Part shown: piece after piece, positions 18,058-26,883 of the stretch
Numbering within the stretch: the stretch's first letter is position 1
Layout: every line of letters starts with the position of its first letter
From: Sphingomonas bacterium
GTDB lineage: Bacteria > Pseudomonadota > Alphaproteobacteria > Sphingomonadales > Sphingomonadaceae
Assembly (NCBI RefSeq): GCF_903642285.1
Contig: NZ_CAHJWJ010000025.1
Coordinates: forward strand, 1-45,068
Direction of reading: 5' to 3'
Length of the DNA: 45,068 bases
Made by a program: the position numbers and the translations under genes
Notes under the pieces: model-generated
What the model saw: the letters and a program-made list of their open reading frames with translations, nothing else
What the model was told of the DNA's origin: nothing
Databases searched by the model: none

Positions 18058-19653
18058 TCACATCCGGAACACGCCGAACGTCGCGCGTTCGGGGATGGGG
18101 GCGTTCAGCGTGGCGGAGAAGGCGAGACCCAGGACGTCGCGGGTCTGCGCGGGATCGATGATGCCGTCGTCCCACATCCGCGCGGTCGCGTAGAACGGAT
18201 TGCCTTCATCTTCATATTTTCGGCGGATCGGTGCCTTGAACGCCTCCGCCTCTTGCGGCGTCCAGCTTTCCGCGTCGCGGTGCACCGTCGCCAATACGGC
18301 CGCGGCCTGCTCGCCGCCCATCACGCTGATCCGGGCATTGGGCCAGCTGAACAGGAACCGCGGCGAATAGGCGCGTCCGCACATGCCGTAATTGCCCGCG
18401 CCGAAGCTGCCGCCGATCAGCACCGTGATCTTGGGCACGCTCGCGGTCGCGACCGCGGTCACGAGCTTCGCACCGTTCTTCGCGATCCCCTCCGCCTCAT
18501 ATTTTCCGCCGACCATGAAGCCGGAAATGTTCTGGAGGAACAGCAGCGGAATGCGGCGCTGGCAGGCGAGTTCGATGAAATGCGCGCCCTTCAGGGCGCT
18601 TTCTGAAAACAGCACGCCGTTATTGGCGAGAATCGCGACCGGCATCCCCCAGATATGCGCAAAACCGCAGACCAGGGTCGTGCCGTAGAGTGGCTTGAAT
18701 TCGTGAAAGTCGGACCCGTCGACGATCCGGGCGATGACGTCATGCACGTCATAGGGCGCACGCACGTCCTGCGGCACGATACCGTACAGTTCGTCGGCCG
18801 GGAATGCCGGCGGGCGCGGTTCGCGGATGTCGATATCGACCGACTTCGGCCGGTTCAGCGTCGCCACGATATCGCGGACGATCAGCAACGCGTGTTCGTC
18901 GTTCTCGGCGACATGATCGACGACGCCCGATTTGCGCCCGTGCGTGTCCGCCCCGCCCAGTTCCTCGGCTGAGATGACCTCGCCCGTCGCCGCCTTCACC
19001 AGCGGCGGACCGGCGAGAAAGATCGTGCCCTGACCGCGCACGATCACGGTTTCGTCCGACATCGCCGGGACATAGGCACCGCCCGCGGTGCAACTGCCCA
19101 TCACGCACGCGATCTGAGGAATACCCGCTGCCGACATCTGCGCCTGGTTGAAGAAGATGCGCCCGAAATGGTCGCGATCGGGGAAGACCTCGGCCTGGTG
19201 CGGCAGGTTCGCGCCGCCGCTGTCGACCAGATAGAGGCACGGCAGCCGGTTCTCCTGCGCGATCTCCTGCACACGGAGATGCTTCTTCACCGTCATCGGG
19301 AAATACGCCCCGCCCTTCACGGTCGCGTCGTTGGCGAGGATCATGCACTCGCGGCCGTTCACGCGCCCGACGCCGGCGATCATCCCGGCCCCGGGCGCGC
19401 CATCGCCGTACATGCCGTTCGCGGCGAGCTGACCGATTTCGAGGAACGGCGAACCCGGATCGAGCAGACGGTGGACGCGGTCGCGCGGCAACAGCTTGCC
19501 ACGCGCGACATGACGCTCGCGGTGGGCCACCGAGCCGCCGAGCGAAGCCGTCGCCACTTTTTCACGCAAGTCCTCGGCGAGCGCGCGGTGATGCGCGGCA
19601 TTGGCCCGGTACTGGGTATTTTCGGCGTCGACCGGCGTCGTCGATCGGCTCAC
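18058..19653 (-). CDS. mccB: Methylcrotonyl-CoA carboxylase-type carboxyltransferase subunit
   Basis: A 531-residue carboxyltransferase beta subunit of the usual MCC length, with two crotonase-fold halves. Characteristic stretches are the N-terminal [52 protein letters not shown], the oxyanion segment [15 protein letters not shown] and [17 protein letters not shown]. These fit methylcrotonyl-CoA rather than propionyl-CoA carboxylase. The start codon is GTG at 19653. It is the first gene of the operon; the upstream gap to tRNA-Phe holds a perfect palindrome. No isovaleryl-CoA dehydrogenase gene lies next to it. Confidence 0.92.
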   Translation of the reverse strand: MSRSTTPVDAENTQYRANAAHHRALAEDLREKVATASLGGSVAHRERHVARGKLLPRDRVHRLLDPGSPFLEIGQLAANGMYGDGAPGAGMIAGVGRVNGRECMILANDATVKGGAYFPMTVKKHLRVQEIAQENRLPCLYLVDSGGANLPHQAEVFPDRDHFGRIFFNQAQMSAAGIPQIACVMGSCTAGGAYVPAMSDETVIVRGQGTIFLAGPPLVKAATGEVISAEELGGADTHGRKSGVVDHVAENDEHALLIVRDIVATLNRPKSVDIDIREPRPPAFPADELYGIVPQDVRAPYDVHDVIARIVDGSDFHEFKPLYGTTLVCGFAHIWGMPVAILANNGVLFSESALKGAHFIELACQRRIPLLFLQNISGFMVGGKYEAEGIAKNGAKLVTAVATASVPKITVLIGGSFGAGNYGMCGRAYSPRFLFSWPNARISVMGGEQAAAVLATVHRDAESWTPQEAEAFKAPIRRKYEDEGNPFYATARMWDDGIIDPAQTRDVLGLAFSATLNAPIPERATFGVFRM

Positions 19654-19750
19654 GCTACGATCGCTTGCCGTATGTTTCGGACCGAGCCGTAGCGCGTATC
19701 GATGCCGTCAATCCCCTCACGCACGCAGACACCTTATGATCGTCGATACC

Positions 19751-19770
19751 TTGCAAGCGACGGCTTGCAA
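19751..19770. promoter_or_regulatory. Perfect palindrome upstream of mccB
   Basis: TTGCAAGC-GACG-GCTTGCAA is an 8-base perfect inverted repeat with a 4-base spacer, 98 bases upstream of the mccB start and 81 bases past the 3' end of tRNA-Phe. It has no T-run, so it looks more like an operator than a terminator. A regulator of the mcc operon (TetR- or MerR-type in other bacteria) is the obvious candidate, but none is encoded here. Confidence 0.45.
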
Positions 19771-19850
19771 TGAACCAGCGAGGCCGCTTCGTCCAGCATC
19801 GCATCGGAACACCGCGGGGATAGGTCCGAGCCGGCAGGAAGCGGGCAGGA

Positions 19851-19926
19851 TGGTGCCCGGGGACGGATTCGAACCGCCGACACTGCGATTTTCAGTCGCA
19901 TGCTCTACCAACTGAGCTACCCGGGC
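19851..19926 (-). tRNA. tRNA-Phe (GAA)
   Basis: A 76-base cloverleaf on the minus strand. The acceptor stem is GCCCGGG/CCCGGGC, the D arm TAGCTCAGTTGGTAGAGCA, the anticodon loop CTGAAAA with anticodon GAA, the T arm GGCGGTTCGAATCCGTC, and CCA is encoded at the 3' end. It ends the conserved housekeeping group that includes infA, maf and yacG. Confidence 0.97.
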
Positions 19927-19956
19927 GTGCCGCTTGGCGCAGCGAGAGCGCGGGCT

Positions 19957-20130
19957 TTAGTCGTCGTCCGATCCGCTGTCCAGCCCGTCCGCGGTCGCGG
20001 GACGACCCGGCAAACGATAGCCTTCGCCGAGCCATTGCAGCAGGTCGCGGTCGCGACACCCACGCGAACAGAACGGCGTTTTGTCCGGTGCGGATGGCTT
20101 GCCGCAGATCGGGCATGGCGGGGCGGTCAT
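19957..20130 (-). CDS. yacG: DNA gyrase inhibitor YacG
   Basis: A 57-residue zinc protein read directly from the minus strand. It has four Cys ligands, in CPIC (residues 6-9) and CSRGC (residues 21-25), then DLLQWLGEGYRLPG and an acidic tail ending SGSDDD. YacG binds the GyrB C-terminal region and limits gyrase activity in the cytoplasm. Its start overlaps the end of the RNase E/G-like gene by 4 bases (ATGA), the usual alphaproteobacterial neighbour, so it belongs to the same operon. Confidence 0.9.
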   Translation of the reverse strand: MTAPPCPICGKPSAPDKTPFCSRGCRDRDLLQWLGEGYRLPGRPATADGLDSGSDDD

Positions 20131-21071
20131 ACGGGCTCCATCTGGTGGAGGACGCCGGTGCGGCGTGCAAGTTCCGCGGTCCAGGCCAGTTCGCCGCCGA
20201 TGCGGGCGACGATTGCGCTCGGCAGGCGGTGGTGCGGGTGGCTGCCGGGGGGGCTGCGTTCGATGCGCCGAAGCGCGGCGCGCGCGGCGGCACCGACGGG
20301 GTCGGCGCGCAGCAATTCGGGCAGCGACGGCCGCGGTCGCGGTCGGACGATCTGCAGGAAGCCGAACCCGTTGACCGCCGTCCGTTCGAACGGCAGCGGC
20401 AGCGCGACGTCGATCGCCGCGGCGACCGCCTGGCGTGGTGCCTTGCCGGCGAGCGTCGGGAAGTCGATGCCGATCGATCCGCCGATCCCGTGGCGGACGA
20501 TGGCGCTGGCAACGGCTCTCGCCGCGGCGATGGCGAGCGGCTCCAGCGCGCCGCTGCCGTCCACGTCGAACAGCGTCATCGCCGGGGTCGGGATCATCCG
20601 CAGCATGCCGCCGGGAAAGGCGATATCGCCGGTGATCGCTTCGTTCAATGTCTCGGACCAGCCGGCCGCCTCCAGCGCGTCGGCATCGTGCGGGTAGAGC
20701 CGTCTGACCGGAATACCGGTGGCCTCGATCCGGATGCGCAGATCGGGGCCGGGGCGGGGGCCGTCATCGGTCACCATGCCGCGGGGCGGTTTCACGCGAC
20801 CGGGTTCGATCAACGATTCCCGGACGATTCGGACCGATAGCGCGGCACCCTGCGACGTGCCGGGCGGTGCAGCGACCAGATCGACTTCGCTACCGTCCGG
20901 CAGCACAGCATGCGCCGACCGGCCGGCGCGCCGCTCACCGAGCCGGGCGGCTACGACGGTGCCGACCGTCAGCGTGCCGTCACGCTCGATCGCCGCCTCG
21001 ACGATCATGCCGCTATCGATCAGCGCGGCGCGCGCTTCGCCGATCCCGGCCTCGTAGAGCCATTCAGGCAA
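20127..21071 (-). CDS. Compact ribonuclease E/G-family protein
   Basis: About 314 residues, starting with WLYEAGIGEARAALI like RNase G. It has an S1-like first part and then a DNase I-like catalytic part. The two metal-binding Asp positions appear kept, in LFDVDGSG and SIGIDFP, followed by GFGFLQIVRPRPRPSL as in RNase E/G. The Zn-link cysteines (CPxC) and the C-terminal dimer region of typical RNase E/G (about 480 residues or more) are absent. It probably processes RNA as a minimal enzyme. The likely start is TTG at 21071, overlapping the maf stop by 8 bases. Confidence 0.8.
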   Translation of the reverse strand: MPEWLYEAGIGEARAALIDSGMIVEAAIERDGTLTVGTVVAARLGERRAGRSAHAVLPDGSEVDLVAAPPGTSQGAALSVRIVRESLIEPGRVKPPRGMVTDDGPRPGPDLRIRIEATGIPVRRLYPHDADALEAAGWSETLNEAITGDIAFPGGMLRMIPTPAMTLFDVDGSGALEPLAIAAARAVASAIVRHGIGGSIGIDFPTLAGKAPRQAVAAAIDVALPLPFERTAVNGFGFLQIVRPRPRPSLPELLRADPVGAAARAALRRIERSPPGSHPHHRLPSAIVARIGGELAWTAELARRTGVLHQMEPV

Positions 21072-21642
21072 GCGTCAGCCCAGCCGTCTTCAGCAAAGCG
21101 CGCGTCTCCATCAGCGGCAGGCCGACGACGCCCGAATGGCTGCCCGACAAGAAGCGGACGAACGCTTCCGCCCGGCTCTGGATCGCATAGCCGCCCGCCT
21201 TGCCTTGCCATTCCGTGCCGTCCAGATACGCTTCGATCTCGGCGGCGGGCAGCGGGCGGAACGCGACGATGGTGTCGGACAGCCGGTGGCGGACGACGCC
21301 GTCGCGGTCGACGACCACGACCGCGCTGAGGCAATGATGCCTACGGCCGGACAGCAATGCGAGCATCGCCCGCGCTTCCGCCCGGTCGGCCGGCTTGCCG
21401 AGGATACGACGCCCGACGGCGATAACCGTGTCGCCGGCCAGCACGATCTCGTCCGGCGATCGTTCGACCGCCGCCGCCTTGTCGAGCGCCACCCGCAGGA
21501 CATAGATGCGGGGCAATTCGCCCTTCAGCGGCGCTTCGTCGATATCCGGGACGGCGATCCGGGCCGGAACCACCCCCAGTCGGCCGAGCAGCTCGAACCG
21601 GCGCGGCGAGGAGGATGCGAGAACCAGCGCCGGCGCCAACAC
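21064..21642 (-). CDS. maf: Maf-family nucleoside triphosphate pyrophosphatase
   Basis: A 192-residue Maf protein that hydrolyses non-canonical or methylated nucleoside triphosphates to monophosphates. It shows LVLASSSPRRFELL near the N-terminus, the catalytic region VLAGDTVIAVGRRILGKP and GYAIQSRAEAFV with SGSHSGVVGLPL near the end. The start is either GTG (21642) or TTG (21639), since no ATG precedes the first strand. It lies 17 bases downstream of infA and overlaps the RNase E/G-like gene. Confidence 0.93.
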   Translation of the reverse strand: MLAPALVLASSSPRRFELLGRLGVVPARIAVPDIDEAPLKGELPRIYVLRVALDKAAAVERSPDEIVLAGDTVIAVGRRILGKPADRAEARAMLALLSGRRHHCLSAVVVVDRDGVVRHRLSDTIVAFRPLPAAEIEAYLDGTEWQGKAGGYAIQSRAEAFVRFLSGSHSGVVGLPLMETRALLKTAGLTLA

Positions 21643-21659
21643 CGGATCGCGATCCGCGG

Positions 21660-21905
21660 TCAGGACGGGCCGGGACCGCCGCGGCCCGGCATGAACCGGT
21701 ACGTGATCCGGCCCTTGGTCAGGTCATAGGGGGTCATCTCGACCAGCACCTCGTCGCCGACGAGCACGCGGATACGGTTCTTGCGCATCTTGCCGGCGGT
21801 ATGGCCAAGCACTTCATGTTCGTTTTCGAGACGGACGCGGAACATGGCGTTGGGCAAAAGCTCCACCACCTGGCCGCGCATCTCGAGCAGTTCTTCCTTG
21901 GCCAA
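21660..21905 (-). CDS. infA: Translation initiation factor IF-1
   Basis: An 81-residue IF-1, an S1/OB-fold protein that binds the 30S A site. The sequence is nearly invariant in bacteria: [39 protein letters not shown] and [17 protein letters not shown]. The C-terminal extension GRGGPGPS goes slightly beyond the usual 72 residues, as in some sphingomonads. It is the first gene of the group infA, maf, RNase E/G-like, yacG. Confidence 0.98.
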   Translation of the reverse strand: MAKEELLEMRGQVVELLPNAMFRVRLENEHEVLGHTAGKMRKNRIRVLVGDEVLVEMTPYDLTKGRITYRFMPGRGGPGPS

Positions 21906-22079
21906 ACAAAACCTCTTTACGATCGGATTAGCGGCGCGCCTTAGCGGGAAACCCCGTCAAAGGAAAGGCGAGTGGTTTTCCGCTCCCCCTCCCGTAAACG
22001 GGCAAGGAGAATAGTCCCTCCTTACGATAACCGTGTCTGTTTGACGCCCCCGGGCTGCGCACGGCGGAAGGCGGCGCGG

Positions 22080-22589
22080 CCGATATTGGGGATTCTCGGC
22101 GCTTGCCGGCGAACAGTTCGGCGAGCGTCAGGACCTGCAATCGCGGGAAACCCTCGTCGATGCCGTCGCGGTACAGCCCGGCGGCGGCGGCGCGGCGGCG
22201 CATCTCGCGGGTCGGTTCGGCCAGCTCAGCAGGGATGCCGATCGGTGCGCCTCCGCCATCATGGCCAGACACGCCATCATGTCGTTGTCGCCCAGGAAGC
22301 CGCGCATCGCGTTCGGCAGGTCGAACGCGCGGATATTGCCGCTGCGCCGAGCTTGGTCGAAGGCGTCCTCCGCGCTTTCGTTCCAGTGCCAGGTATCCTC
22401 GAACACCTCGATCTGCGCGTTCGAGGCGCGGCCGTCGGGCTCCCTGAACAGGATGCCGTAATTGGCGTTCGAGTCGAACGGCGGGTCGAGATAGATCAGA
22501 TCGACGCTCTCGTCGGGGATCTTGCGGCGAAGCACGGTCAGGTTGTCGCCGTAGAAGAGGTGGTTGCCGGGTCGGTTGCGCATATGCAC
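22080..22589 (-). pseudogene. DNA adenine methyltransferase pseudogene with internal deletion
   Basis: The first part (22589 to about 22245) reads as the start of a beta-type, type III-like DNA methyltransferase: FYGDNLTVL, the catalytic motif DPPF (residues 35-38) in LIYLDPPFDSNANYG, and GDNDMMACLAMM. Immediately after, another frame gives the family's C-terminus: ELAEPTREMRRRAAAAGLY and FPRLQVLTLAELFAGK. The SAM-binding FxGxG region and the rest of the target domain, probably more than 300 codons, are missing. The junction near 22240 is out of frame. No restriction endonuclease gene lies beside it. It is not functional as a methyltransferase. Confidence 0.85.
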
Positions 22590-22658
22590 GACAATGGCCC
22601 GAAACGGGCGGCGAGGCAGGGCAACAAGCTCCGTCTCGGCGGCGGTCGGCCGACACGA

Positions 22659-23873
22659 TCACCGCTGCCACGGTTGCACCTCCAGCCGCGCGATCGTCCG
22701 CCAGCCCCATTCGAGCGGCCCGAACCGGTAACGCGCGAGCCAGGGACGCGACCAGGCCAGCATGACCGCCCATACCGGCAATACGAACAGATACAGCGTC
22801 GCACGGGGCAGCGCGCCGAACAGTCCCAACCCCCAGCCGTCGAACACGAACGTCATCAGGATCGTCGTGCCGAGATAATTGGTGAACGCCGCTCGCCCCG
22901 CCGCCGCGATCCGCGTCGTCAGCCACCCCGCCGGCCGCATCGTCAGCATCAGCAGCGCGGCATAGCCGGTGAAGGTCAGCGGCCGGAGAACGGTCGCCGC
23001 GCCGACCGAACCGAGCACGATCCAGCGCTGGTCGAACCCGTGGACGATGGACGCGAACGCCAGCAGCATGTCGATCGGCAACGTGGCACCGATGGCGACG
23101 AGCGCGATCCAGGCATAGCGCCCGCGCGACCATCGGCCGGTCAGGAACCCCGATTTCAGCCCCGCCATGCCGATCAGCATATAGCCGAGCGTCTCCGCGC
23201 CGACGAGCGGCAGCAGCGCGAACGGACTGGTCGCATGCGCCCATCGCCACACGATCCCGGGGCCGATCCCGCCGCGCATCGCCGCGACCTCGCCGAGCAG
23301 ATCGGCGCGCGGCGGCTGGCCGAAGACGGATGCGATCAAGGTCCAGGTCTCGACCTTGGCCGGCGTGTTGCGCGCCGCGGCGGCGAAGGCGGCGAGCGTC
23401 GTCTCCGCCCCGATGACTGCCTGCACCGCGACGAACAGGAACGCCAGCCAGACGAGCGGCCGCACCGGCAGCGCGACGAAGACGAAGGCGATGGCACCGA
23501 CCAGCGCATAATGGCTGAGGATATCGCCCCACCAGATGAGATACAGATGCGCGCAGCCGATCGCGAACAGGGTCGCCATCCGCGCATAATGGATGCCCGC
23601 CGGCGAATCCCCGGCGGCACGCGCGCGGTCGACGACGAGCAGCATCGACGCGCCGAACAGCATCGAGAACAGCCCGCGCATCTTGCCCTCGACCAGCACA
23701 TAGGTCGCAAACCACGCGAACCGATCCCACCCCGCCGACCCGCCCCATGCCAGCGGCGAGAAATAGGCCGCCTCGGGCAAGCCGAAGGCGGGCAGGTTGG
23801 CGACGAGAATCCCCATGACCGCGACACCGCGGATGACATCGAGCGAATCGATTCGGGGGGCGGGGGGCGTCAT
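22659..23873 (-). CDS. DUF418 domain membrane protein
   Basis: About 404 residues with around ten hydrophobic segments and the DUF418 signature RIDSLDVIRGVAVMGILVAN at residues 6-25. The C-terminal DUF418 block includes GRAAFTNYLGTTILMTFVF and ends FGPLEWGWRTI, both typical. The function of the family is not established; it is related to inner-membrane acyltransferase-like proteins. The ATG at 23873 is chosen because the signature follows directly; the 30-residue upstream extension is arginine-rich and unlike the family. A 17-base palindrome lies just upstream of the start. Confidence 0.88.
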   Translation of the reverse strand: MTPPAPRIDSLDVIRGVAVMGILVANLPAFGLPEAAYFSPLAWGGSAGWDRFAWFATYVLVEGKMRGLFSMLFGASMLLVVDRARAAGDSPAGIHYARMATLFAIGCAHLYLIWWGDILSHYALVGAIAFVFVALPVRPLVWLAFLFVAVQAVIGAETTLAAFAAAARNTPAKVETWTLIASVFGQPPRADLLGEVAAMRGGIGPGIVWRWAHATSPFALLPLVGAETLGYMLIGMAGLKSGFLTGRWSRGRYAWIALVAIGATLPIDMLLAFASIVHGFDQRWIVLGSVGAATVLRPLTFTGYAALLMLTMRPAGWLTTRIAAAGRAAFTNYLGTTILMTFVFDGWGLGLFGALPRATLYLFVLPVWAVMLAWSRPWLARYRFGPLEWGWRTIARLEVQPWQR

Positions 23874-23883
23874 CGCGGGGGTG

Positions 23884-23900
23884 AATCGTCGGCGACGATT
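23884..23900. promoter_or_regulatory. 17-base palindrome in front of the DUF418 gene
   Basis: AATCGTCGGCGACGATT is a perfect palindrome around a single central G, lying 11-27 bases upstream of the DUF418 start codon. It could be a repressor operator or a 5' leader hairpin covering the ribosome binding region. No cognate regulator can be named. Confidence 0.4.
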
Positions 23901-23915
23901 GCAGTTCTTGCATTC

Positions 23916-23935
23916 GGAAGTGGACGAAGTGGACG
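23916..23935 (+). repeat. GGAAGTGGA tandem motif, copy 1
   Basis: GGAAGTGGACGAAGTGGACG contains two tandem copies of GAAGTGGAC. A near-identical 20-base motif lies in another intergenic gap at 33978-33997. It probably belongs to a short dispersed intergenic repeat; no function is visible. Confidence 0.5.
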
Positions 23936-24117
23936 CCACGTCACGCCCGGAATCGCCTCGCATGGATCGAATTCAGGTCGGGAAGCGGAGCGCACGGGGA
24001 TCGGCGTCGTCGGCATGATCGGGGAGTGACACGGAAAGTCCAACATTGCGAGGGGGGCATTCGCCGTTCCGCCGACGTCCCAACGTCGTGTTAACGATCC
24101 GGCCCTATGGGCATTCC

Positions 24118-24438
24118 ATGCGATTTTGCGCGAGCCTGTTGCCGATCGCCCTGCAGGGGCTGGCCGCGATCGCGGCGATCGTCGGCATGTCGCTTTGGCC
24201 GCCCGCATCCGGTCGGATGCTGATGGTGCCGCTCACGGATGCCGGCGGTACCCTCGTCGCCCGAACGGCGCTGTCGGGCGGCGCGCTGCTGCTCGGGTCG
24301 GGTCCGTTCCACGGATCACTGGTCGTCATCGGCGATCGATCGCGTATTCTCGGCGCGATCGCGTCCTGGGATATCGTCGTCACCGCCGCGCCGCCGGCCG
24401 GTTGCGGGTCCGCCGATCCGACGGGTATCGCGGCGTGA
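24118..24438 (+). CDS. Small membrane-anchored protein coupled to a chemoreceptor
   Basis: A 106-residue protein not recognised as a known family. Residues 5-26 form one hydrophobic segment (a signal or membrane anchor), followed by a small, mostly beta-like domain with repeated Gly/Ala/Leu ([24 protein letters not shown]). The ATG at 24118 follows a non-coding stretch and gives a hydrophobic N-terminus. Its TGA overlaps the GTG start of the downstream methyl-accepting protein (GTGA), so the two are co-translated. An exported partner of the receptor is possible but unproven. Confidence 0.6.
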   Translation: MRFCASLLPIALQGLAAIAAIVGMSLWPPASGRMLMVPLTDAGGTLVARTALSGGALLLGSGPFHGSLVVIGDRSRILGAIASWDIVVTAAPPAGCGSADPTGIAA

Positions 24439-26027
24439 AGCCGTTCGCGCGATCGTCGGACGGGGTGGCGACGCTATCGAACGCGCCGGCCTTGAGCCCG
24501 CTCGATCTTCTTCGCCGCCGCGGTGTCCGGATCTGGGCCGCGATCGGATGGCTGTCGCTCCTGTTCCTGCTGGTCGGCAACACCGTGGTCGGTGCCAGGA
24601 TGGGCGTGCCGTTGTTCGTCATCGGCTGCATCGTCAATATCGGGCCGACCATAGTTGCGCTTCGCGGGCGCCATGATGCCGAAGCGCGCGCGATGGTGGG
24701 GCTGCCGGCTGCCATGATCCCGGCAATGCTCGTCTTTCTGCTGAAGGGGCATCCCTGGCAGATGGATGCGCATATGTATTTCTTCGTCGGCATGGCAGCG
24801 CTCGTCATGCTGGCCGACTGGCGGCCGATCGCGCTGGCGACGGTGTTGACCGCGGTCCATCATCTCTCGTTCGAATGGCTGGCACCGTCCTGGGTGTTTG
24901 CCGGCAGCGGCAATATGGGCCGCGTGCTGTTCCATGTCGTCGCAGTGGCGTTCCAGTTCGCCGCGCTGACGGTGTTGACGGTTCATCTCGAACGGCTGTT
25001 CGTCGCGCAGGCGGCGGCGCTTCGCCATGCGCAGGACATGACGGGGGTCGCCGAGGAGGGGCGGCGGCAGACGATGCTGGCGCTCGATCAGGCGCGCGCG
25101 GCCGAGGCCGACGCCGCGCGCCACCGCAGCGAGCGCGACGCGCAGACCGCACGCGTCGCGGTCGAGCGGCGCGGCGAGCTGATGATCCTGGCGAACGAGT
25201 TCGAACGATCGGTGACGACGATGGTCAAACGCATCGGCGAGGCGACCAAACGGCTGGAACAGTCGGCGGTGGAGCTGGAGGACGTTACCAACGGTGCCAC
25301 GCGCGAAGCGGACGGCGTCGCCTCGGGCGCGAGCGGTGCGGCATCCGACGTGGCGCGGATGGCGTCGTCCATCCGCGATCTCTCGCTGTCGATCCGGACG
25401 ATCGCGACCGCCGCCGACCAGCAGTCCGCGCTGACCGACAAGGCGGGGGAGGAGGCCCGGGGCAGCGTCGTCGCGGTAGCGATGCTGGAGGAACATGCCG
25501 TCCAGATCGAGGGGTTCCTGGACGACATCCGCGCCATCGCGACCAAGACCAACCTGCTGGCGCTGAACGCCACGATCGAGGCGGTGCGCGCCGGCGACGC
25601 CGGACGCGGCTTCGCCGTGGTGGCGGGCGAGGTGAAATCGCTGTCGTCCGAGACCAAATCGGCGAGCGACCGGATCAGCACGCTGATCGCGGGCATCCGC
25701 AAGGGCGTCGCCGACACCGGCGAGAAACTGCGCGTCGTCAACGGCGCGATCGGCCAGGTATCGGCCGCGGCATCCGGCATCGTCGTCGCGATCGGCGAAC
25801 AGCGGTCGACTGCCAAAGACGTCGATGCGGGCGCGAACCGGGTGGTCGGCACCGCGACCGATGTCGAAGCGCGGATCGGCAGCGTAGCGCGGGCGGCGGG
25901 CACGGCGTCCTCGCTGTCGGTGGCGGTCCGCAGCAGCGCGACCGACCTGGCGGTGAGTGCGCGCGATCTTCGGTCGTCGACCGACCTGTTCGTGTCGTTC
26001 CTGAAGGGGGACGAGATCGCGGCTTAG
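24435..26027 (+). CDS. Methyl-accepting chemotaxis-type protein with multi-pass membrane sensor
   Basis: A 530-residue protein starting at GTG 24435. Residues about 33-190 contain five or six hydrophobic segments instead of the usual two around a periplasmic domain. They carry several His and aromatic residues ([13 protein letters not shown] at 105-117, VHHLSFEW at 141-148, His167). A coiled-coil region follows (190-330), and the MCP signalling tip is clear at about 372-405 ([33 protein letters not shown]). No HAMP domain is obvious. It probably passes a membrane-borne or redox/metal signal to CheA. No other che genes are nearby. Confidence 0.88.
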   Translation: MKPFARSSDGVATLSNAPALSPLDLLRRRGVRIWAAIGWLSLLFLLVGNTVVGARMGVPLFVIGCIVNIGPTIVALRGRHDAEARAMVGLPAAMIPAMLVFLLKGHPWQMDAHMYFFVGMAALVMLADWRPIALATVLTAVHHLSFEWLAPSWVFAGSGNMGRVLFHVVAVAFQFAALTVLTVHLERLFVAQAAALRHAQDMTGVAEEGRRQTMLALDQARAAEADAARHRSERDAQTARVAVERRGELMILANEFERSVTTMVKRIGEATKRLEQSAVELEDVTNGATREADGVASGASGAASDVARMASSIRDLSLSIRTIATAADQQSALTDKAGEEARGSVVAVAMLEEHAVQIEGFLDDIRAIATKTNLLALNATIEAVRAGDAGRGFAVVAGEVKSLSSETKSASDRISTLIAGIRKGVADTGEKLRVVNGAIGQVSAAASGIVVAIGEQRSTAKDVDAGANRVVGTATDVEARIGSVARAAGTASSLSVAVRSSATDLAVSARDLRSSTDLFVSFLKGDEIAA

Positions 26028-26044
26028 GAAACCTTCGGGGTTCC
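26027..26044 (+). terminator. Possible hairpin after the chemoreceptor gene
   Basis: GGAAACC-TTCG-GGGTTCC forms a 7-base stem with one mismatch closed by a TTCG loop, beginning at the last base of the stop codon. There is no T-run, so termination is only suggested. Confidence 0.3.
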
Positions 26045-26151
26045 CGCGTGGGTAATTACTTGTCTGACAACCCTTCCGCGTGTTGAATAACGGCCGCTTA
26101 CGCCCAGCCGTTGTCGATCAAGAGTAACGCCGTGCGCGCCAAAAGCTGCTG

Positions 26152-26793
26152 CTACGGGGCAAGGATCGACGTCGTCGAATATGGTGAGATCGTCTCCCAT
26201 CCCAGCGTCAGATAGAGGGCTCGGCCGTCTTCCGTGGCAACCAGTAACTCCGGGACGTTTGAATGCTGCCGGGCGTCACGCAGCGTTCGCATTAGGACGT
26301 GCCCGAGTCCCCTCCGGCGATGCTCGGGCTCCGTCACGATCCGATCGTAGACAACGACACCACAAGCCTCCGCCGCATAACCGCTTGCGGCGAGCGCCCC
26401 CGTTTCTGAAAATATGCGTGCTTCGATCACCATACCGACCTGCTTAGCTTCGATCCTATACCCTTCGGATAGCCGCCTTGCAGGTGGCTTGGTGGTGGCC
26501 TGCATAAAGTAGCTCGGAGCGTGAAGCTTCCATCCTGTTGGCAACGCCGCTCGCAGTTGGTCGTCCGCACCGCAGAGCTTCAGAAAATGGCGAGGCTCGC
26601 TGATAGAACGCGCAAGTGCTTCGAGACCCGATCCAACCTGCGGGAAAACCCAACGAGCGACCTCGGCGGCCGACTTAGTATCGACGCGAAAGCCTCCGTA
26701 TTCAGACACCGGGGGAGGCAGCCCGCGCGCGACGGATCGAGCCGAGAGCCATGCGTTCAGGATCACCGGATCAATCCCTCGATTGCTCATCAT
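26152..26793 (-). CDS. GNAT-family N-acetyltransferase
   Basis: A 213-residue protein. The C-terminal half is a GNAT fold: ASGYAAEACGVVVYDRIVT followed by the acetyl-CoA binding motif EHRRRGLGHVLMRTLRD (R/Q-x-x-G-x-G/A) and then LVATEDGRALYLTLGWE, where the enzyme's C-terminal strand normally packs. The N-terminal half (about 100 residues) is less typical. Substrate unknown. Tandem ATG codons at 26793 and 26790 are both possible starts. Base composition is somewhat less GC-rich than its neighbours, so transfer is possible. Confidence 0.85.
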   Translation of the reverse strand: MMSNRGIDPVILNAWLSARSVARGLPPPVSEYGGFRVDTKSAAEVARWVFPQVGSGLEALARSISEPRHFLKLCGADDQLRAALPTGWKLHAPSYFMQATTKPPARRLSEGYRIEAKQVGMVIEARIFSETGALAASGYAAEACGVVVYDRIVTEPEHRRRGLGHVLMRTLRDARQHSNVPELLVATEDGRALYLTLGWETISPYSTTSILAP

Positions 26794-26883
26794 CTCTCAC
26801 AAATAACAACGGCTGCTGTCAGCGCGAAAGCCGCAGAGCGGTCTGCAAGAATCCGCCGCTTTGAGACATAACGTCCCAATCCC

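Noticed and set aside
21991..22002. CCCGT-AA-ACGGG hairpin upstream of infA
   Set aside because: The 5-base stem is short, lacks a T-run and is not clearly linked to a transcript end.
21972..24029. Very long open frame (about 685 codons) on the plus strand
   Set aside because: It is antisense to the methyltransferase remnant and the DUF418 gene, is rich in Arg/Gln/Asp/His as GC-rich shadow frames are, and has no domain.
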